Shown here: one piece after another, positions 1-11,157 of the stretch
Layout of the letters: the number at the start of each line of letters is the position of its first letter
Position numbering within the stretch: position 1 is the first letter of the stretch
From: Limonium bicolor
Lineage: Eukaryota; Streptophyta; Magnoliopsida; Caryophyllales; Plumbaginaceae
DNA length: 64,000 nucleotides
Reading direction: 5' to 3'
Assembly: GCA_023374045.1 (NCBI GenBank)
Contig: CM041779.1
Location: forward strand, 297,176,167-297,240,166
Made by a program: the position numbers and the translations under genes
The notes under the pieces: model-generated
The model's input: only the letters and a program-made list of their open reading frames with translations
Database searches by the model: none
Told to the model about the DNA's origin: nothing

Positions 1-320
1 GGCTCAAGCAGGCACATCCAAGGTCTCGTAGGCGGTCTCCAACTCAGAGATATACGCCTCCAGCTTACGTGGGTCGGTCTCCCCATGAAACCACGGGGGT
101 CTCAAATCTGCCAACGGCTTGACCCAATTGGTCTCTCGTGGCGGTGGCGGTGGTGGTTGAACTTCGGGCTGTTGCCCCTGCTGAATTGCAGCTACTAGTT
201 GTGGGACCATCTGGGCTATGGCGGCCGCTACAGCATCGGCCATGGCTTGTGCCGTAGGGTTCTCTCCCTGGTTCCCAGTATCACCAATGCCGCGGCCTGA
301 CCTCGTGGTCTACCTGACAT
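1..320 (-). pseudogene. Gag N-terminus of minus-strand Tekay-type chromovirus, partial
   Basis: This is the start of the gag gene of an LTR retrotransposon that continues beyond the left edge. The likely start codon is the complement of 318-320, just downstream (in minus sense) of the LTR and primer-binding site. Residues read between about 243 and 4 contain a proline run and then NWVKPLADLRPPWF and LEAYISELETAYETL. These match the same region of the plus-strand Tekay element at about 10680-10800, which identifies the family. The first roughly 25 codons are in another frame, so there is a frameshift near 245-300. Gag would form the cytoplasmic virus-like particle. Family membership is sure; function of this copy is unlikely. 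Confidence 0.8.
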
Positions 321-522
321 CTGAATTCACACGAACATTTATTAGCATTGTGCTTGCACACTTATCGGTTCCAACAGTTGTAACGTTTCCCCATCAACAA
401 GGTATCTCCACACTTAGTTAGTGGTTAACCTTTCCATAACTGCTCACTTAGGTAACTGTGGTTTGGTTTCCTAACTCGGTACATTCCTAAGCTCGGTATT
501 CTAGTCATCAGAGCGATACTTT

Positions 523-534
523 GCTCTGATACCA
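523..534 (-). other. Primer-binding site, initiator tRNA-Met type
   Basis: The minus strand reads TGGTATCAGAGC five bases inside the LTR end at 540. This is the standard match to the 3' end of initiator tRNA-Met used for minus-strand DNA priming. An inverted copy of its last bases lies close by (507-515), so the site can fold on itself, as in the plus-strand relative at 10270. Confidence 0.9.
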
Positions 535-539
535 CTTTT

Positions 540-1531
540 TGTAACACCCCTACTACGCACTTAACATTAAATGAAATCGCAGCGGGAAAATAACTAAACA
601 ATAACTAAACGATTCGGTGCTACAACGCCGTCAACCACCCACGTGGTTAACAAGGCAGAATAAAAGTGTACCGGTCTGATGATCAGACTCCCGAGCATTA
701 GGTACTAACATCCACACATATATACATAACCAACATACCGAGTATTTAATACAAACTGTCACTGTAAACGACCATCACCGTAATACAAACTGTGCCAAAA
801 TACAACGCCACGGGAGCACAGGCGCATCCCGGGCCTACCGTCCAAAAATAATCAAAAGTATGACATAACCTTGATCTACAACCACTCTGCTTCCTCGATC
901 CTCATCCTGCAGTAAAAATATGGAGCCCCCGAGGGGGGGTCAGCAACCCTTGGCTGGTATGGTTAACGCGCAGCCCATCGGCTACCGGGATGCGCGCAAC
1001 TAATTGTCATGATGACATGGCATTCATTTTAACACATAACATATACATATGGCATAGCAACATTATTGCATAGCACAACATCACATACACAGTGGATACA
1101 CTTCCCACAATGACAACCAAGAAGGTTAAACAACATAAGAAGCCTAGAGAATGGTTCACTCTCATGTTAAGCTCTTTACACACACTCATTACCGTTCTAT
1201 TATTTGAACGAGTAACTTAAGTCACAGATGGTTCGGATATGGTGACCCGAACACACCACACAAACACATGTTCCCACTAAACCGATCATAAGTCAGAATA
1301 GGTAAGCTTTGGAGGAAGCTAGCGGGAGATCGAACGCCAAATAAAGGAGAACAATCTTAACAACATAAGAGTCGAATCTGATACAGATATCTACTCTTAA
1401 ACTTACATGCATGACCGGACAACGGATTCCTCACTCCCCAGTTAGTACTTGTTAGAAGTTCAACAGTGGAACTTAACAACGATTCACAATCAAGTGGTAA
1501 GCCATGTTAGACACACACAAGGGAAATGAGT
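540..1531 (-). repeat. Minus-strand Tekay 5' LTR, inner (3') part
   Basis: This is the 3' part of a Tekay-type LTR, ending in minus sense with GGGGTGTTACA at 540-550. It is cut at 1531 by the Tat element, and the rest of the LTR resumes at 36667. Both sides align with the plus-strand solo LTRs (for example around 28150-28230), which shows they were once continuous. In minus sense it holds a CCCCC/GGGGG hairpin at about 924-938 followed by a pyrimidine tract and CAG (907-912), a pattern shared by the other Tekay LTRs here. The 1527-1531 bases TGAGT are the left TSD of the Tat insertion. No gene is present. Confidence 0.9.
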
Positions 1532-1952
1532 TGAAGTGGGGTTCCACCACACATAGTAATCAAAGGGCTAGCGGAGAATACGTGCTACCTACGGAGACAA
1601 CAAGATGGGACTCCCTCTGACCAAATTCTCTTCCGACTCCAACAAGCAGACCCTTGCGACCAAAGAGCCATACCACGGACAGACTGCGGAGGAGCAACCG
1701 CCTCCGAGGCAGGGCAAGACCCTCTCCGAGAGACTGAGAGTAATTATTGGTAAAAGGGGGGTAAAGTTGTACAAAGACCTTGTGTGTTTAGGAATATTCT
1801 AGAATAATGTAGGCCCATAGAAACGGTTATACACTATAGGGGAGCCTATAAATAAGGGTCATAAGTTATGTAATTGGTTACGCTTTCATATATACAACAC
1901 TTGGAGCTCTCTTGGTAATCTTAGTTTTGAGTGCAAGTTTCATACGATCTCA
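1532..1952 (+). repeat. Tat element 5' LTR
   Basis: This 421-bp LTR begins TGAAGTGGGG and ends in CA before the primer-binding site. A clear TATA box (TATAAATA, 1847-1854) lies about 100 bp before the LTR end, so transcription should start in the last quarter. The 3' copy at 36241-36661 is the same length and nearly identical. Confidence 0.95.
1847..1854 (+). promoter_or_regulatory. TATA box of Tat 5' LTR
   Basis: TATAAATA sits in a CCTATAAATAAGGG context and is repeated exactly at 36556-36563 in the 3' LTR. It is the best candidate for the core promoter of the element's genomic RNA. Confidence 0.7.
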
Positions 1953-1954
1953 TT

Positions 1955-1972
1955 TGGCGCCGTCTGTGGGAA
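1955..1972 (+). other. Primer-binding site of Tat element
   Basis: TGGCGCCGTCTGTGGGAA begins two bases after the LTR end. The first nine bases match the 3' end of plant tRNA-Asp, but the remainder differs from the Athila site, so the exact tRNA is not certain. Its position makes the assignment secure. Confidence 0.85.
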
Positions 1973-2037
1973 AAGAACGTCGAAAGACAACCACGATCCG
2001 ATCCACAAGAGTCACATTTCTTGTCTTTTGTTCGACC

Positions 2038-3341
2038 ATGGCACCACGATCAAGCAAGGGGAAGGAGAAGATGGCTGCAACCGGGGAAAGCTCGTTCTCA
2101 AAGGAAGACCTCACCGATCTGATGAGGAGTTTTGCGTAAGAAGTTAATGAGAAGATGGCTGAGAACAATGAATGATTCCAACAGGAACTGGCGGATAGAG
2201 ATTTGGAGCACCAGAAGAAGATCGGCGAGATGGCGAGCGTAATCGAGAATCTGAAAGCAAAAAGCGGATCAAAGAGTGAAGAAAGCTGGAAAGAGAAGTC
2301 ACCACCGAAAGATGCAGAGGAAGATCTCGTCGACATGTCGCTGTATCCCTTCACCGAAAATATTCGGAAGGCAAAGCTTCCACCGTTCTTTGTCGCTCCG
2401 GTAATAGAGAAGTACGACGGAACCGAAGATCCCGCTCAACATATCAAGAAGTTCATCTTCGCGATGAACACTCAAGGAATCAGTTCCCAGGCACTCTGCA
2501 ATTTGTTTCCGGGAACACTTACTAAAAGAGCTCTAAATTGGATCTCCTCTCGGAAACCTCAATCCATCTCAAACTTCAAGCAACTTACAGAGGAATTCCA
2601 ACTTTACTTTGCAGCAAGTAAAAAGATCCAGAAAGATACGATCGAACTGATGGACGTTAGGCAGAGAAGGGGAGAGACGGTGAAAGAATACAGCGAACGC
2701 TTCCATAAGCAAGTGGCTGAAATAGACGATGTGGATGAGAAGATACTGGTGAAAGCTTTCGGGAATGGATTGGCAAATCCAAGGCTGGCAGGGAAAATTG
2801 CTACCAAGGCACCGCAAACTCACGGAGAGTTAGCAGAAATGCTGCACGATTTCTTGAAATCGGAGATTGCAGAAAATAAGGCGAAAGAATTGGCCAATAG
2901 TTTCAGGCCGCCTAACGAGAAGAAACAGGGAGGGGCGTCATCTGTTGGCACGAGTTATGGGGAGACATCTGCTTCGAAATCTTGGGGAGCAAGGTACAGG
3001 CCGTATGGGAAGGATCTAGTCATGCCCTCCCATACTGGAGGTAAGACGACATATGGAGCAAAAGTTATTTCTATCGCTCCAGGAAGGTACGCAGCTGCAG
3101 TAAGGGAAGGCTATCTTCCACCCCTGAAGAAGCCCACCTCAGGTGAGAACACATTGGCGTTTTGTGAATTCCACGGACACTTCAACACAGAACGACCAAT
3201 TGTGTAACATTATCAAGAGAACTGAACAAAATTGATGAGCAAAAGAGGAAACAAGAAAAGCAGAGACAGGAAGCTTCCAAACAGCAAAAGAATAACAGCG
3301 ACTACCAAAACCGATCTCGTTACGGGCATAATGGGAGTGGC
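2038..3341 (+). pseudogene. Tat element gag, disrupted
   Basis: The frame starts at ATG 2038 (MAPRSSKGKEKM). Two in-frame stops (2137-2139 and 2173-2175) interrupt it before the long open part from 2203 to 3207. The middle carries a Retrotrans_gag capsid region with landmarks YDGTEDPAQHIKKF, ALNWISS and RRGETVKEYSERFHKQV. Near 3190 the reading frame shifts at a CEFHGHF motif, where Tat gags normally carry a degenerate knuckle. The remainder to about 3341 is a lysine/glutamine-rich linker. Gag would assemble the particle. At least three lesions make it non-functional as read. The assignment rests on capsid motifs, position after the PBS and the following protease. Confidence 0.85.
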
Positions 3342-3968
3342 ATGAGGGATGAGGATCACCCCGAGCTAGACCATAGCAAATCTTTCGATTTTGGGGTCAT
3401 AACTGGTTTGTTCTCAGAAAAGGGGCCATTCACGGCAAAAGAAAAGAAAAGGCACGTACACGAAGTCCATGAGAAGCTACCGGAGAAGAAAGTCCAAAAA
3501 AGGGAACCCTTACCACCTATCTACTTCACGGAGGAAGATGAGGTGGGAGTCTACTACCCCCACAATGACCCCCTCGTCATTCGAGCTCAAATCAATGATA
3601 GGATGGTGGGAAACATCCTTGTCGACAGCGGAGCAGGAGCAAATGTGTTCTCCTTAGCGGCGTTCCGGAAACTGGAAATCTCGGATGAAAAGGTCAAGCC
3701 ATTCACTGCTACTTTCGGGGGGTTCATTGGAGGAATCACGGCTCAGGCCAGCGGAAGTATCGATGTCACGATGACGTTAGGCCAAAAGGATGATCGGAGA
3801 ACAGAAAAAATAACCTTATACATCATGCGAGATTTGTCCGGGTACAACGTCTACTTGGGGCGACCTGGGATCAATGCTTTCGGAGCTGTCTGTAGCACCT
3901 ACTACCTCAAGCTCAAATATTTGACAAGGGGCAGAAGGCTGGTATCCATCCCCGGGACGAGGACGTAG
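3342..3968 (+). pseudogene. Tat element aspartic protease region
   Basis: The open frame of about 208 residues carries the retroviral aspartic protease signature ILVDSGAGANVF, with catalytic Asp at residue 95 (about 3624). A flap/strand region and VYLGRPGINAFGAV follow at residues 170-182, the usual second protease landmark in plant gypsy elements. The enzyme would cleave the Gag-Pol polyprotein during particle maturation. It lies in a different frame from both gag and the next RT segment, so frameshifts separate it from its neighbours. Family is certain; activity of this copy is doubtful. Confidence 0.85.
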
Positions 3969-4021
3969 TCAAAGAGGTCGGCTCCAGTCGAGAGTACGGA
4001 GAAGGAGAGGCCAGAGCACGG

Positions 4022-4878
4022 ATGCCTGGAGAAACCTCCGAGAAAGTGGTGGTACCGGCGGAACAACCAAAAGAGGTACCCCTGAACACCGATCCTTCTA
4101 AATTTTTCAAAATTGGAAATGCTTTTCACCATGATGAGCAGATTTGCTTAATGAGATTTTTGGAAAAAAGAAGAAAGACATTCCCCTGGAGCCCAAAGGA
4201 CATGCCCGGAGTGGACGCCAGCGTTATCCAGCATAACCTGAACGTCGATCCGAAGTTTCCTACCATCCGACAGAGGAAGAGGATTATAGGAAGAGAAAGG
4301 GACGAGGCTGCATGGACGGAGGTCGAAAGGTTGCTGGAGGCCGGCTTTATTCGAAAAGTCTTTTATCCAAAATGGCTATCAAATGTAGTTTTGGTTAAAA
4401 AAGCAAACGGAAAATGGAGGATGTGCGTGGATTTCACGGATTTGAATAAAGCTTGTCCGAAAGATTTCTATCCTTTACCTTCCATAGATAAGCTTGTAGC
4501 GACAACAGCGTAGAGTAGCGTGATGAGCTTTTTAGATGCGTTCTCTGGATATAACCAAATAATGATGAACAAAAATGACCAAGAGAAAACATCCTTTGTC
4601 ACCTCAACTGGTATTTTTTGCTACAAGGTCATGCCGTTTGGATTAAAAAATGCAGGGGCAACCTTCCAGCGAATGTTGATGAGGTATTTCGGGAGCAGTT
4701 GTCTCGAAATGTGGAGGCATATGTGGATGATATAGTAGTAAGAAGTGATTCTATAGCCCAGCACATGAAAGACCTTGAGGAAACCTTCAATACCCTGGAT
4801 AAATACAAGATCAAGTTAAATCCTGAAAAATGCGTCTTCGGAGTCACCCGAGGGAAGTTTTTGGGGTTTATAGTCTGA
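4022..4878 (+). pseudogene. Tat element reverse transcriptase, frameshifted
   Basis: RT motifs appear in order: LLEAGFIRKVFYPKWLSNV, then KWRMCVDFTDLNKACPKD, then MSFLDAFSGYNQI, then MPFGLKNAGATFQR, and the catalytic AYVDD at 4717-4731. A TAG at 4511-4513 breaks the first part, a frameshift between about 4680 and 4715 moves the YVDD into another frame, and a TGA follows at about 4876. RT would copy genomic RNA into cDNA in the cytoplasmic particle. The motif set is typical of Ty3/gypsy. The copy cannot make a full protein as read. Confidence 0.88.
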
Positions 4879-5363
4879 CAGAGGAATTGAGGTTGATCTG
4901 GAAAAAACCCAAGCAGTCCTCAACCTTTTGCAGTGAAGAAACATTAAGGACGTACAAGCCCTGAATGGAAGGCTCACTGCTTTAAGTAGATTTTGCTCTA
5001 AGCTCCAGGAAAAATCTATTCCATTTTTTAATACCCTCCGGAAAAATAAAAAATTCCACTGGGATACGGAGTGTATAGACACCTTCGAACAAATCAAGAA
5101 AATGCTTCAGGAGCTTCCAAAGCTTGGCGTTCCGACACCAGGCCAGGATCTATTCTTATATTTATCAGTCTCGGAATGGGCGGTGGCAGCAGTCTTAGTC
5201 ATGGAGGAGGAAAAGAAGGAAATCCCAGTCTATTTTACCGGAAAGATCCTAACCGCTGCGGAGACAAGATATTCCAATATCGAGAAAGTTTTGTTTGCTC
5301 TTGTAATCGCATCCAGAAAACTGAAGCCATACTTCCAATCGCACCAAATCACCGTCTGAACTA
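4879..5363 (+). pseudogene. Tat element RNase H (RT-linked), broken
   Basis: The connection and RNase H region follows RT. The best segment, 5102-5359, includes LYLSVSEWAVAAVLVMEEE and the YFTGKILTAAETRYSNIEK stretch typical of gypsy RT-RNase H. Stops at about 4933 and 5358 and changes of frame break it. This is the first of two RNase H domains in the element. Confidence 0.75.
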
Positions 5364-5410
5364 ATTGGCCCTTAAAACAAATCACCAATAACCCGAACGC
5401 CTCCGGAAGG

Positions 5411-6192
5411 ATGATTACTTGGACGGTGGAGCTTACTCAATTTGAAATCCATTATGTTCCTCAGACAGCAATAAGAGCCCAAGCCCTGGTTGATTTTATC
5501 ACCGAGGCAAGTTTCTTCTGTCAAGAAGAGTGGGAAGTCCCGTATAAGATGTGGGTGGATGGAGCTAGATGTAAAACTAGTGCGGGGGTTGGGGTTGTGA
5601 TCCAGACTCCTGATGGAAGGAAAATGAATCATGCAATAAGGTTGGAATTCGAAGTAACAAACAATGAAGCAGAATACGAGGCATTAGTACAAGGACTGGA
5701 AATAGCCTGTGCTCTGGGGGTGACGGAGCTGGAAGTACAATCTGATTCCTTGCTTGTGGCAAGGCAAAGTGAGAACATCTTTGAAACAAAGGTGGAAAAA
5801 TTGAAACTTTACTTAATAAAGGTACAGGATCTAAGGGCAAGATTTTCGAAATGCAATCTCCGACATATATCCAGAGACCAAAACTCGGAGGCCGATGTAC
5901 TGGCTAAATTGGCAAGTATAGCGGAAGGAATACCGGAGGAAGTACAACTACAACTAAAGAAACTCCCGAGTATAGGAGAGACGGAGACAATGGCAGTTGA
6001 AATGACCGATTTAAGCGAATCATGGATGACTCCCATTGTCCGGTATATCCAGCAAGGGGCATTTCCAGAGGAAGAAAAAGTGGCCAAAACAATAAAAAGA
6101 AGGGCAGCATCGTTCTTTTTCGAAAACGGCCAACTGTATAAGCGATCTTTTGGCAGACCATCGATGAAGTTTGACGGAAAGTCAAGGACTAG
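5411..6192 (+). pseudogene. Second (archaeal-type-like) RNase H of Tat element, truncated by insertion
   Basis: An open frame contains KMWVDGARCKTSAGVGVV, then NNEAEYEALVQGLEIA, then EVQSDSLLVARQ, and later SRDQNSEADVLAKLA. This D-E-D-D arrangement is the additional RNase H found after the usual one in Tat elements. The domain is followed by a linker towards integrase. At 6193 the plus-strand Tekay element is inserted, with ACTAG (6188-6192) as the left TSD. The interrupted frame continues in the integrase segment at 30861. It was open up to the insertion site, unlike the upstream RT. Confidence 0.85.
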
Positions 6193-9100
6193 TGAAATAC
6201 CCCGTAATTAAAAATAGTGATTAATTAGGCTAATTATATTTTTAAAGGCTTAATTACACTTAAATAAATACGAGGGAACAAATCCCGAAGAAAACGGACC
6301 TTTAAAATGGGTTAAGAGCATAAACGAACCTTAAAGCGTGTTTTTCGAGGAAACCGGGAAAACGTGACTTTAAGCGGGTCAAACAGACTCGTAACAATTT
6401 TGGTCAACTAAATAGTCACTAATAAATATTAGTGGAGCTTTAGGACCAATAAAATTAATTAAATGAGAAAATTCCGGAAAACGGGTGCCGGGTAGTAAGG
6501 ACTGTAACAACCGGTAAGTTGTGGGGTGAGAATGCAAATAAACAAACTAAGTATGTCCACTTTGCAAATAAAATTTTAAAATCTGTGTGTGTGTGCACAT
6601 GTGGGCCGGCTAGCTCCCCCCTTCCTCACTCACTTAATGTTTCTTATTTGCTAAAGGACAAAGAAATAAGTAAAAGCAAAAAAATTACTCTCTCTCCTCA
6701 CTCCCCTCTTCCCCTCACGTAGCCCCTCTCTCTCTTTTTTCTCTTGTTTTTCCTCAAGCTTGCAAATGGTGATTTTTGAGTCCCCTATAGCTCTCACCTT
6801 CTCTCCTCTCTTTAAACACTCAAATCTTCTCCAAACTCAACAAAAACTATACCATTGTAATCCCCTTGCAAAGGAGAACACCTTTCTCCTTTCAAAAATC
6901 CAAAAACTCCATTTTCGTTTTTATGGGTATTCTCCATTTGAAGATTTGAGGCCACCATTAGAAGCACCCTCACCTCCTTGTTGCTTTGAGGTAAAAAGAA
7001 TTTCGCAAATCCATTATTTCTAGCCCTTGTTTGCATTATAAGAAATTTCAGTTTTTGAACTCCTGGTTCCTTTTTTCAGCCGATTTTGGCTCCTCCTTGG
7101 GCTAGGAATATTGTTCTCTTGCTAGTCAAGAACCTCATTCATCCATTGGAAGGTAATACTCTTTCCCAAACCCTAAACACATGTAAATTCTAGGGTTAGA
7201 GTAAAAAAAAAATGAATGCTAAATGGTTAGAGTGTATTGGTATGGTGGTTGTAGTATTGTGCATTGTGTGAGGAAGAACAAAGAAGAAGGAAAGAAGGAG
7301 GAGAAAGGAAAAGAAAGAAGAAAAACTAGCAAGACAAGGTAATTGCTCTTACCTTGAACTAGTTTTGTATGTAGTAGTGTAACAGATTTTAAGTAGTAAA
7401 ATGAGTAATGTATTTGAGTAATGAGTAGTGCCAATGTAGTAGTGTATTGGAGAAGAGAATGTAATAGTTTTGAAGTTTTTAAATATGTTTTAAAAGCTTG
7501 GGAAAACCATGGGTAGTATGTGTATGTGTGCAGGATTTTATTGTTGTTGTAGTAGTATTGAAATGTGAATATAATGTATTGAGTAAACAGGTTGTGAGAA
7601 GATGAATATGTGAGCTGAAATAGTGTGTGAGAAAAGTTAGAATTATAGGGGAGACTATGTCAAATTCTATCTAGGAATTTGAGGACTTAGGTACATTTGG
7701 AACAGATTTTGGAGAGTTTAAAATGAGTGGTTTTGTAGTTTGAAACAGATTTGAAAATGATTTTGTAAGTGGGATGGAGTTAGGATGTGAACTAGTGTAT
7801 TTAAGATGCCAAGAGTGACATTAGTTGAGGGAGTATTGGAGTATAAGAGTTAAGGTAAAAATCTATAGCATAATGTGGAAAACCAAAATCTATAGCATTA
7901 GTGTGAAGAAAAATAATGTAAGTGTAGAATTGAGATGATGAAGATTGGTGTAAGTTGTGTAGGAATTGAGTAGCAAGTTTGGTGGATGAATTAAGGTGAT
8001 TTAGAACATCTAAATGAGTGGTAAACATGTAGGGAAGTATTGGTAAAGATTGGGGAAACAATGGGTAAAGAAAACACCCAAAAATAGATTTTAAAACTGA
8101 AGTACTGGGCCGGACCGACCTTAGGACCAAACTTGCAAGGTCGGTCGAGCCCAGATTTACAAGACGGGAAACCTTCTGGAATCGACCGACCTTGCGACCG
8201 GACTTGCAAGTTCGGTCGGACCAGAAAGTTCTCCCGTCAGAAACCTTCTGGAATGGACCGAACTTGTGACCGGACTTGCAAGTTCGGTCGGCCAGAAAAA
8301 TTCCCGTAATTTAAGCTACTGGAATGGACCGACCTTGCGACCGGACTTGCAAGGTCGGTCGGGCTAAAATTTTCACATACCAAACTTACTGGAATGGACC
8401 GACCTTGGGACCGGACTTGCAAGGTCGGTCGGGCTAAAATTTTCACATACGAAACTTACTGGAATGGACCGACCTTGGACCGGACTTGCAAGGTCGGTCG
8501 GCCCTGAAATTTTCACACGATGTAGCTTACTGACTTGGACCGAACTTGCGACTGGACTTGCAAGTTCGGTCGGGTCAAAACAAAAAAAAGTTTTATTGTA
8601 TGATTATAGTAATCATATATACATATATGTATGCCCATACACATATATGCATATGTATGTAGTAGTACACCATTAATGAAGTAGTAATGGTGAGAAAGTA
8701 AGTAAATGAGTAAGGAAGCAAGTCTAAGAAGTAGTAAAGAAAAGAATGGTTTTATAATCAAGTAAGAAAGTAATGAAGTAGTAAGTATATAGAAAGTATC
8801 AATGAAGGAGTAAGTAGATCAATAATGGATCATTGATCACACTACTTCATGTATGTATAGGAATCAAAATAGTTATCCTCGAAGGAACCCGGTAGTACGT
8901 ATACATCGGTGAACGGTATGATTTCTTCATGCCCTGTATCCTAACTTGGTTACCTCGATTTGTGTGCCTATGTGATCACCAAAAAGATAAATGCATGAAT
9001 CGACTTATATTGCACTTAACTGTGTTTGAACTATTTTGTTCTTGTTGTATCTTCTTGAACAATTAGTTTGTATAATTCATGAAATGAATGAATGGAAATG

Positions 9101-10264
9101 AGAAGTATGTGTAAGTATTGTGTACTTGTGTATTGGATGTATGTATGGAAATGAAGTACTGACTTCTACTAATTCCTAACCTTCTAACTCCTAACTTGAG
9201 TAATGAGTAAAATGGAATGAGTAGAAGTCCGATATAGTTTCGGCCACGCGTGAGGATAAGGAGACACAAGAGGTTGGATCCGAATCCTGGCTATAATCTT
9301 TTCCTTGGACAATTCCCTTGAATGGGTAGCATCCTGGATTAGTGGGCCACCCTAAAGCCCGGTGGTGGGATGTAGTAATCCCTGCCCGGAGGTCATACCG
9401 ACTTAACTGGAAGTAAAGTATGTAAGAAGTAAGTATTGTATTTGTATTGGTCTTGACTATTGTAAGTCATCGACCCGGAGTAAAAGAGTATTGAACACCC
9501 GATTAACCCGGGTGTGTAATGAGGCTAACAAGACCTTTGTATGTATTGGAGAATTGTATCTCCGTAATGCGGTGGGTATGGGTAAGCATGAACGGTTGAC
9601 CTGAATTGTCTTCCTTGTATGTATTGTATGTATGTATGCTCTGTGAAATGAATGTATTGAATTGTATTGTATAAAGCATGTATGTATGTATGAATGAAAC
9701 GAACCGCATGTATTCGACCAATTAGTTGGCGTACCCTCGCTAGTATGCGGGGTATGCGGTTATCATATTCAGCGTAAGCTGACCCCCTCGGGGGAATGTT
9801 TTTACTCCACAGGTACCCGCGAGGCATGAAGGTAGAGTAAGGACGGATGTAATTCTTTTTGGTAGTTAGTAGGATTGGGATGGTGTACCGAGTTGTACAC
9901 GGCTAAGGCCTTTTGAGTAGCCGGTGTACCATGTGGTACACCTTTTTGGATATTGAATTCTTGATTGGATAGTAAGGAGAGGATGTATAAACTCTTCATT
10001 TTTGGGAAGTAGTCATGGAATGTAATTCATATATTCAGTATACTCGGTAATCAAATGTAAGTTAAGTAATTGGTATTGTAAAAGTAGTATGTATTTATTA
10101 TTCTCATCGTCAGACCGAAACGGTAAGTAGTAGTAGCCTTGTTAACCTTGGAAGGTTAACGGCATCGTATCACCCGCCGGGAGTAAGTAAGTATTCCGCT
10201 GTGAGTAAGGTAAGTATGGGAATGATTCGAGGATAATGGAAGGATTAACGGTTGGGGTGTTACA
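6193..10264 (+). repeat. Tekay 5' LTR (4,072 bp)
   Basis: The LTR starts TGAAATACCCC and ends GGGGTGTTACA. It contains a pyrimidine-rich stretch at about 6690-6760, AG/GTAA donor-like sites near 7152 and 7340, a palindromic module array (8113-8571), simple TATG/TGTA repeats (8600-8670, 9610-9690), and a GC hairpin followed by a pyrimidine tract and CAG/GTA (9782-9814). Apparent ORFs inside it are not supported: they fall in the repeat array or low-complexity DNA and have no recognisable domain. Confidence 0.95.
8113..8571 (+). repeat. Seven-module palindromic array in Tekay 5' LTR
   Basis: Modules start at 8113, 8184, 8256, 8327, 8397, 8467 and 8538, a period of 70-72 bp. Each is 34 bp (33 in the sixth). 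It opens with GACCGA, has a second GACCG-like half-site at position 13, and closes with TCGGTC. The outer 11-bp arms are complementary. Where the arm has C at position 7 the opposite arm usually has G (modules 1, 4, 5, 6), and where it has A the opposite arm has T (3, 7). Module 2 is mismatched. The spacers between modules are also similar, so the array grew by tandem duplication. It is repeated in the 3' LTR at 24617-25075. Confidence 0.9.
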
Positions 10265-10269
10265 AAAAG

Positions 10270-10281
10270 TGGTATCAGAGC
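10270..10281 (+). other. Primer-binding site of Tekay element, within a perfect hairpin
   Basis: TGGTATCAGAGC, complementary to the 3' end of initiator tRNA-Met, starts five bases after the LTR. Positions 10273-10296 form a perfect 10-bp stem with a 4-base loop (ATCAGAGCGA-AGTC-TCGCTCTGAT), which covers three-quarters of the primer site. The minus-strand relative keeps a similar but slightly imperfect inverted copy. Confidence 0.9.
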
Positions 10282-10489
10282 GAAGTCTCGCTCTGATGAT
10301 TAGAATCCTAAGAGTAGTGATTACCGAGTTAGGATTTCAACCATTTTAAAACGGATATTTAGAAACCTAACTAGGAACTACCGTTGTTAACAACGGATAC
10401 CCTTAACGTCTGAAAAGACGATACCATTTTTGAATCAAGACCATGAGGTCATAGTATCACGACATCTAATGTAATCCACACTTGTTCAG
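10282..10489 (+). other. Tekay 5' leader
   Basis: This short untranslated leader lies between the primer-binding site and the gag ATG at 10490. Apart from the hairpin at its start I see no feature in it. Confidence 0.6.
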
Positions 10490-11157
10490 ATGTCAGGACG
10501 AGGTCCAGGTCGTCCCAGATGAGGGACTAATGACAGGCCAAGCGCGCAGACGATAGCTGAAATCGTCGCCGCCACGGTAGCACAGATGCTACCGGATGTA
10601 ATCACCGCTGTTCAAGCAACCCAACAAAACCAACAGCAGCAGCAGCAACACAGCCCGACCCGCCTCAACCCCGAGAAATGAATTGGGTAAAGGTTGTCGC
10701 CGACCTTTGACCTCCATGCTTTAGAGGCGAGAGCGACCCCGCCAAGCTCGAGGCTTATCTCTCTGAAATGGAGACGGCCTTCGAGACACTTGAGACTCCC
10801 GCTGGAGTTCGAGTGAGGATAGCTGCGTACTACCTCAAAGACGCGGCTATGGACTGGTGGAAGCTCATTAAGGCCGAGCACATAGCTGATCCCGCATTCG
10901 GTTGGGAAGCATTCACCTCTCTCCTCCGATCTAAGTATTACTCCGAGCATGTCAAGACCAAGAAAAGGCTTGAGCTCGATGCACTGAAAATGACCGAGAA
11001 GATGACGGTTGATGAATATTACCGCACCTTCACCTCTCTTCTCAGACTTCTACCCGACCTTGGGTATACCGGCCAAGTCTTGGTCGACCGCTTCTACGGC
11101 GGATTGAGCCATCGACTCCGGTATGGCATGGGCTTCACACGATTTACCTCCCTCCAG
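10490..11157 (+). pseudogene. Tekay gag exon 1 (matrix/capsid), disrupted
   Basis: The start is ATG 10490 (MSGRGPGRPR). The frame meets a TGA near 10520, and a frameshift occurs around 10655-10680, since the NWVKVVADL part is in a different frame from the upstream QQNQQQQQQ stretch. Another TGA follows in DL*PPCF. From 10768 the frame is open: METAFETLETPAGVRVR, AMDWWKLIK, FTSLLRSKYYSEHVK, then FYGGLSHRLRYGMG, the Retrotrans_gag capsid domain. I end the exon at 11157 because CAG/GTAAAC there is followed by a stop 14 codons later. A matching acceptor at 11244 restores a continuous frame in phase 0. Confidence 0.8.

Noticed and set aside
7801..8446. Minus-strand frames inside the Tekay LTR
   Set aside because: They are within LTR non-coding DNA and the repeat array, are repeated as the same artefact in the 3' LTR, and have no domain.
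8113..8571. Array with 34-bp repeats and about 37-bp spacers, resembling a CRISPR array
   Set aside because: It lies in a plant LTR and is duplicated in the 3' LTR. The spacers are near copies of each other, and there are no cas genes. It is a tandem duplication of a palindromic unit.
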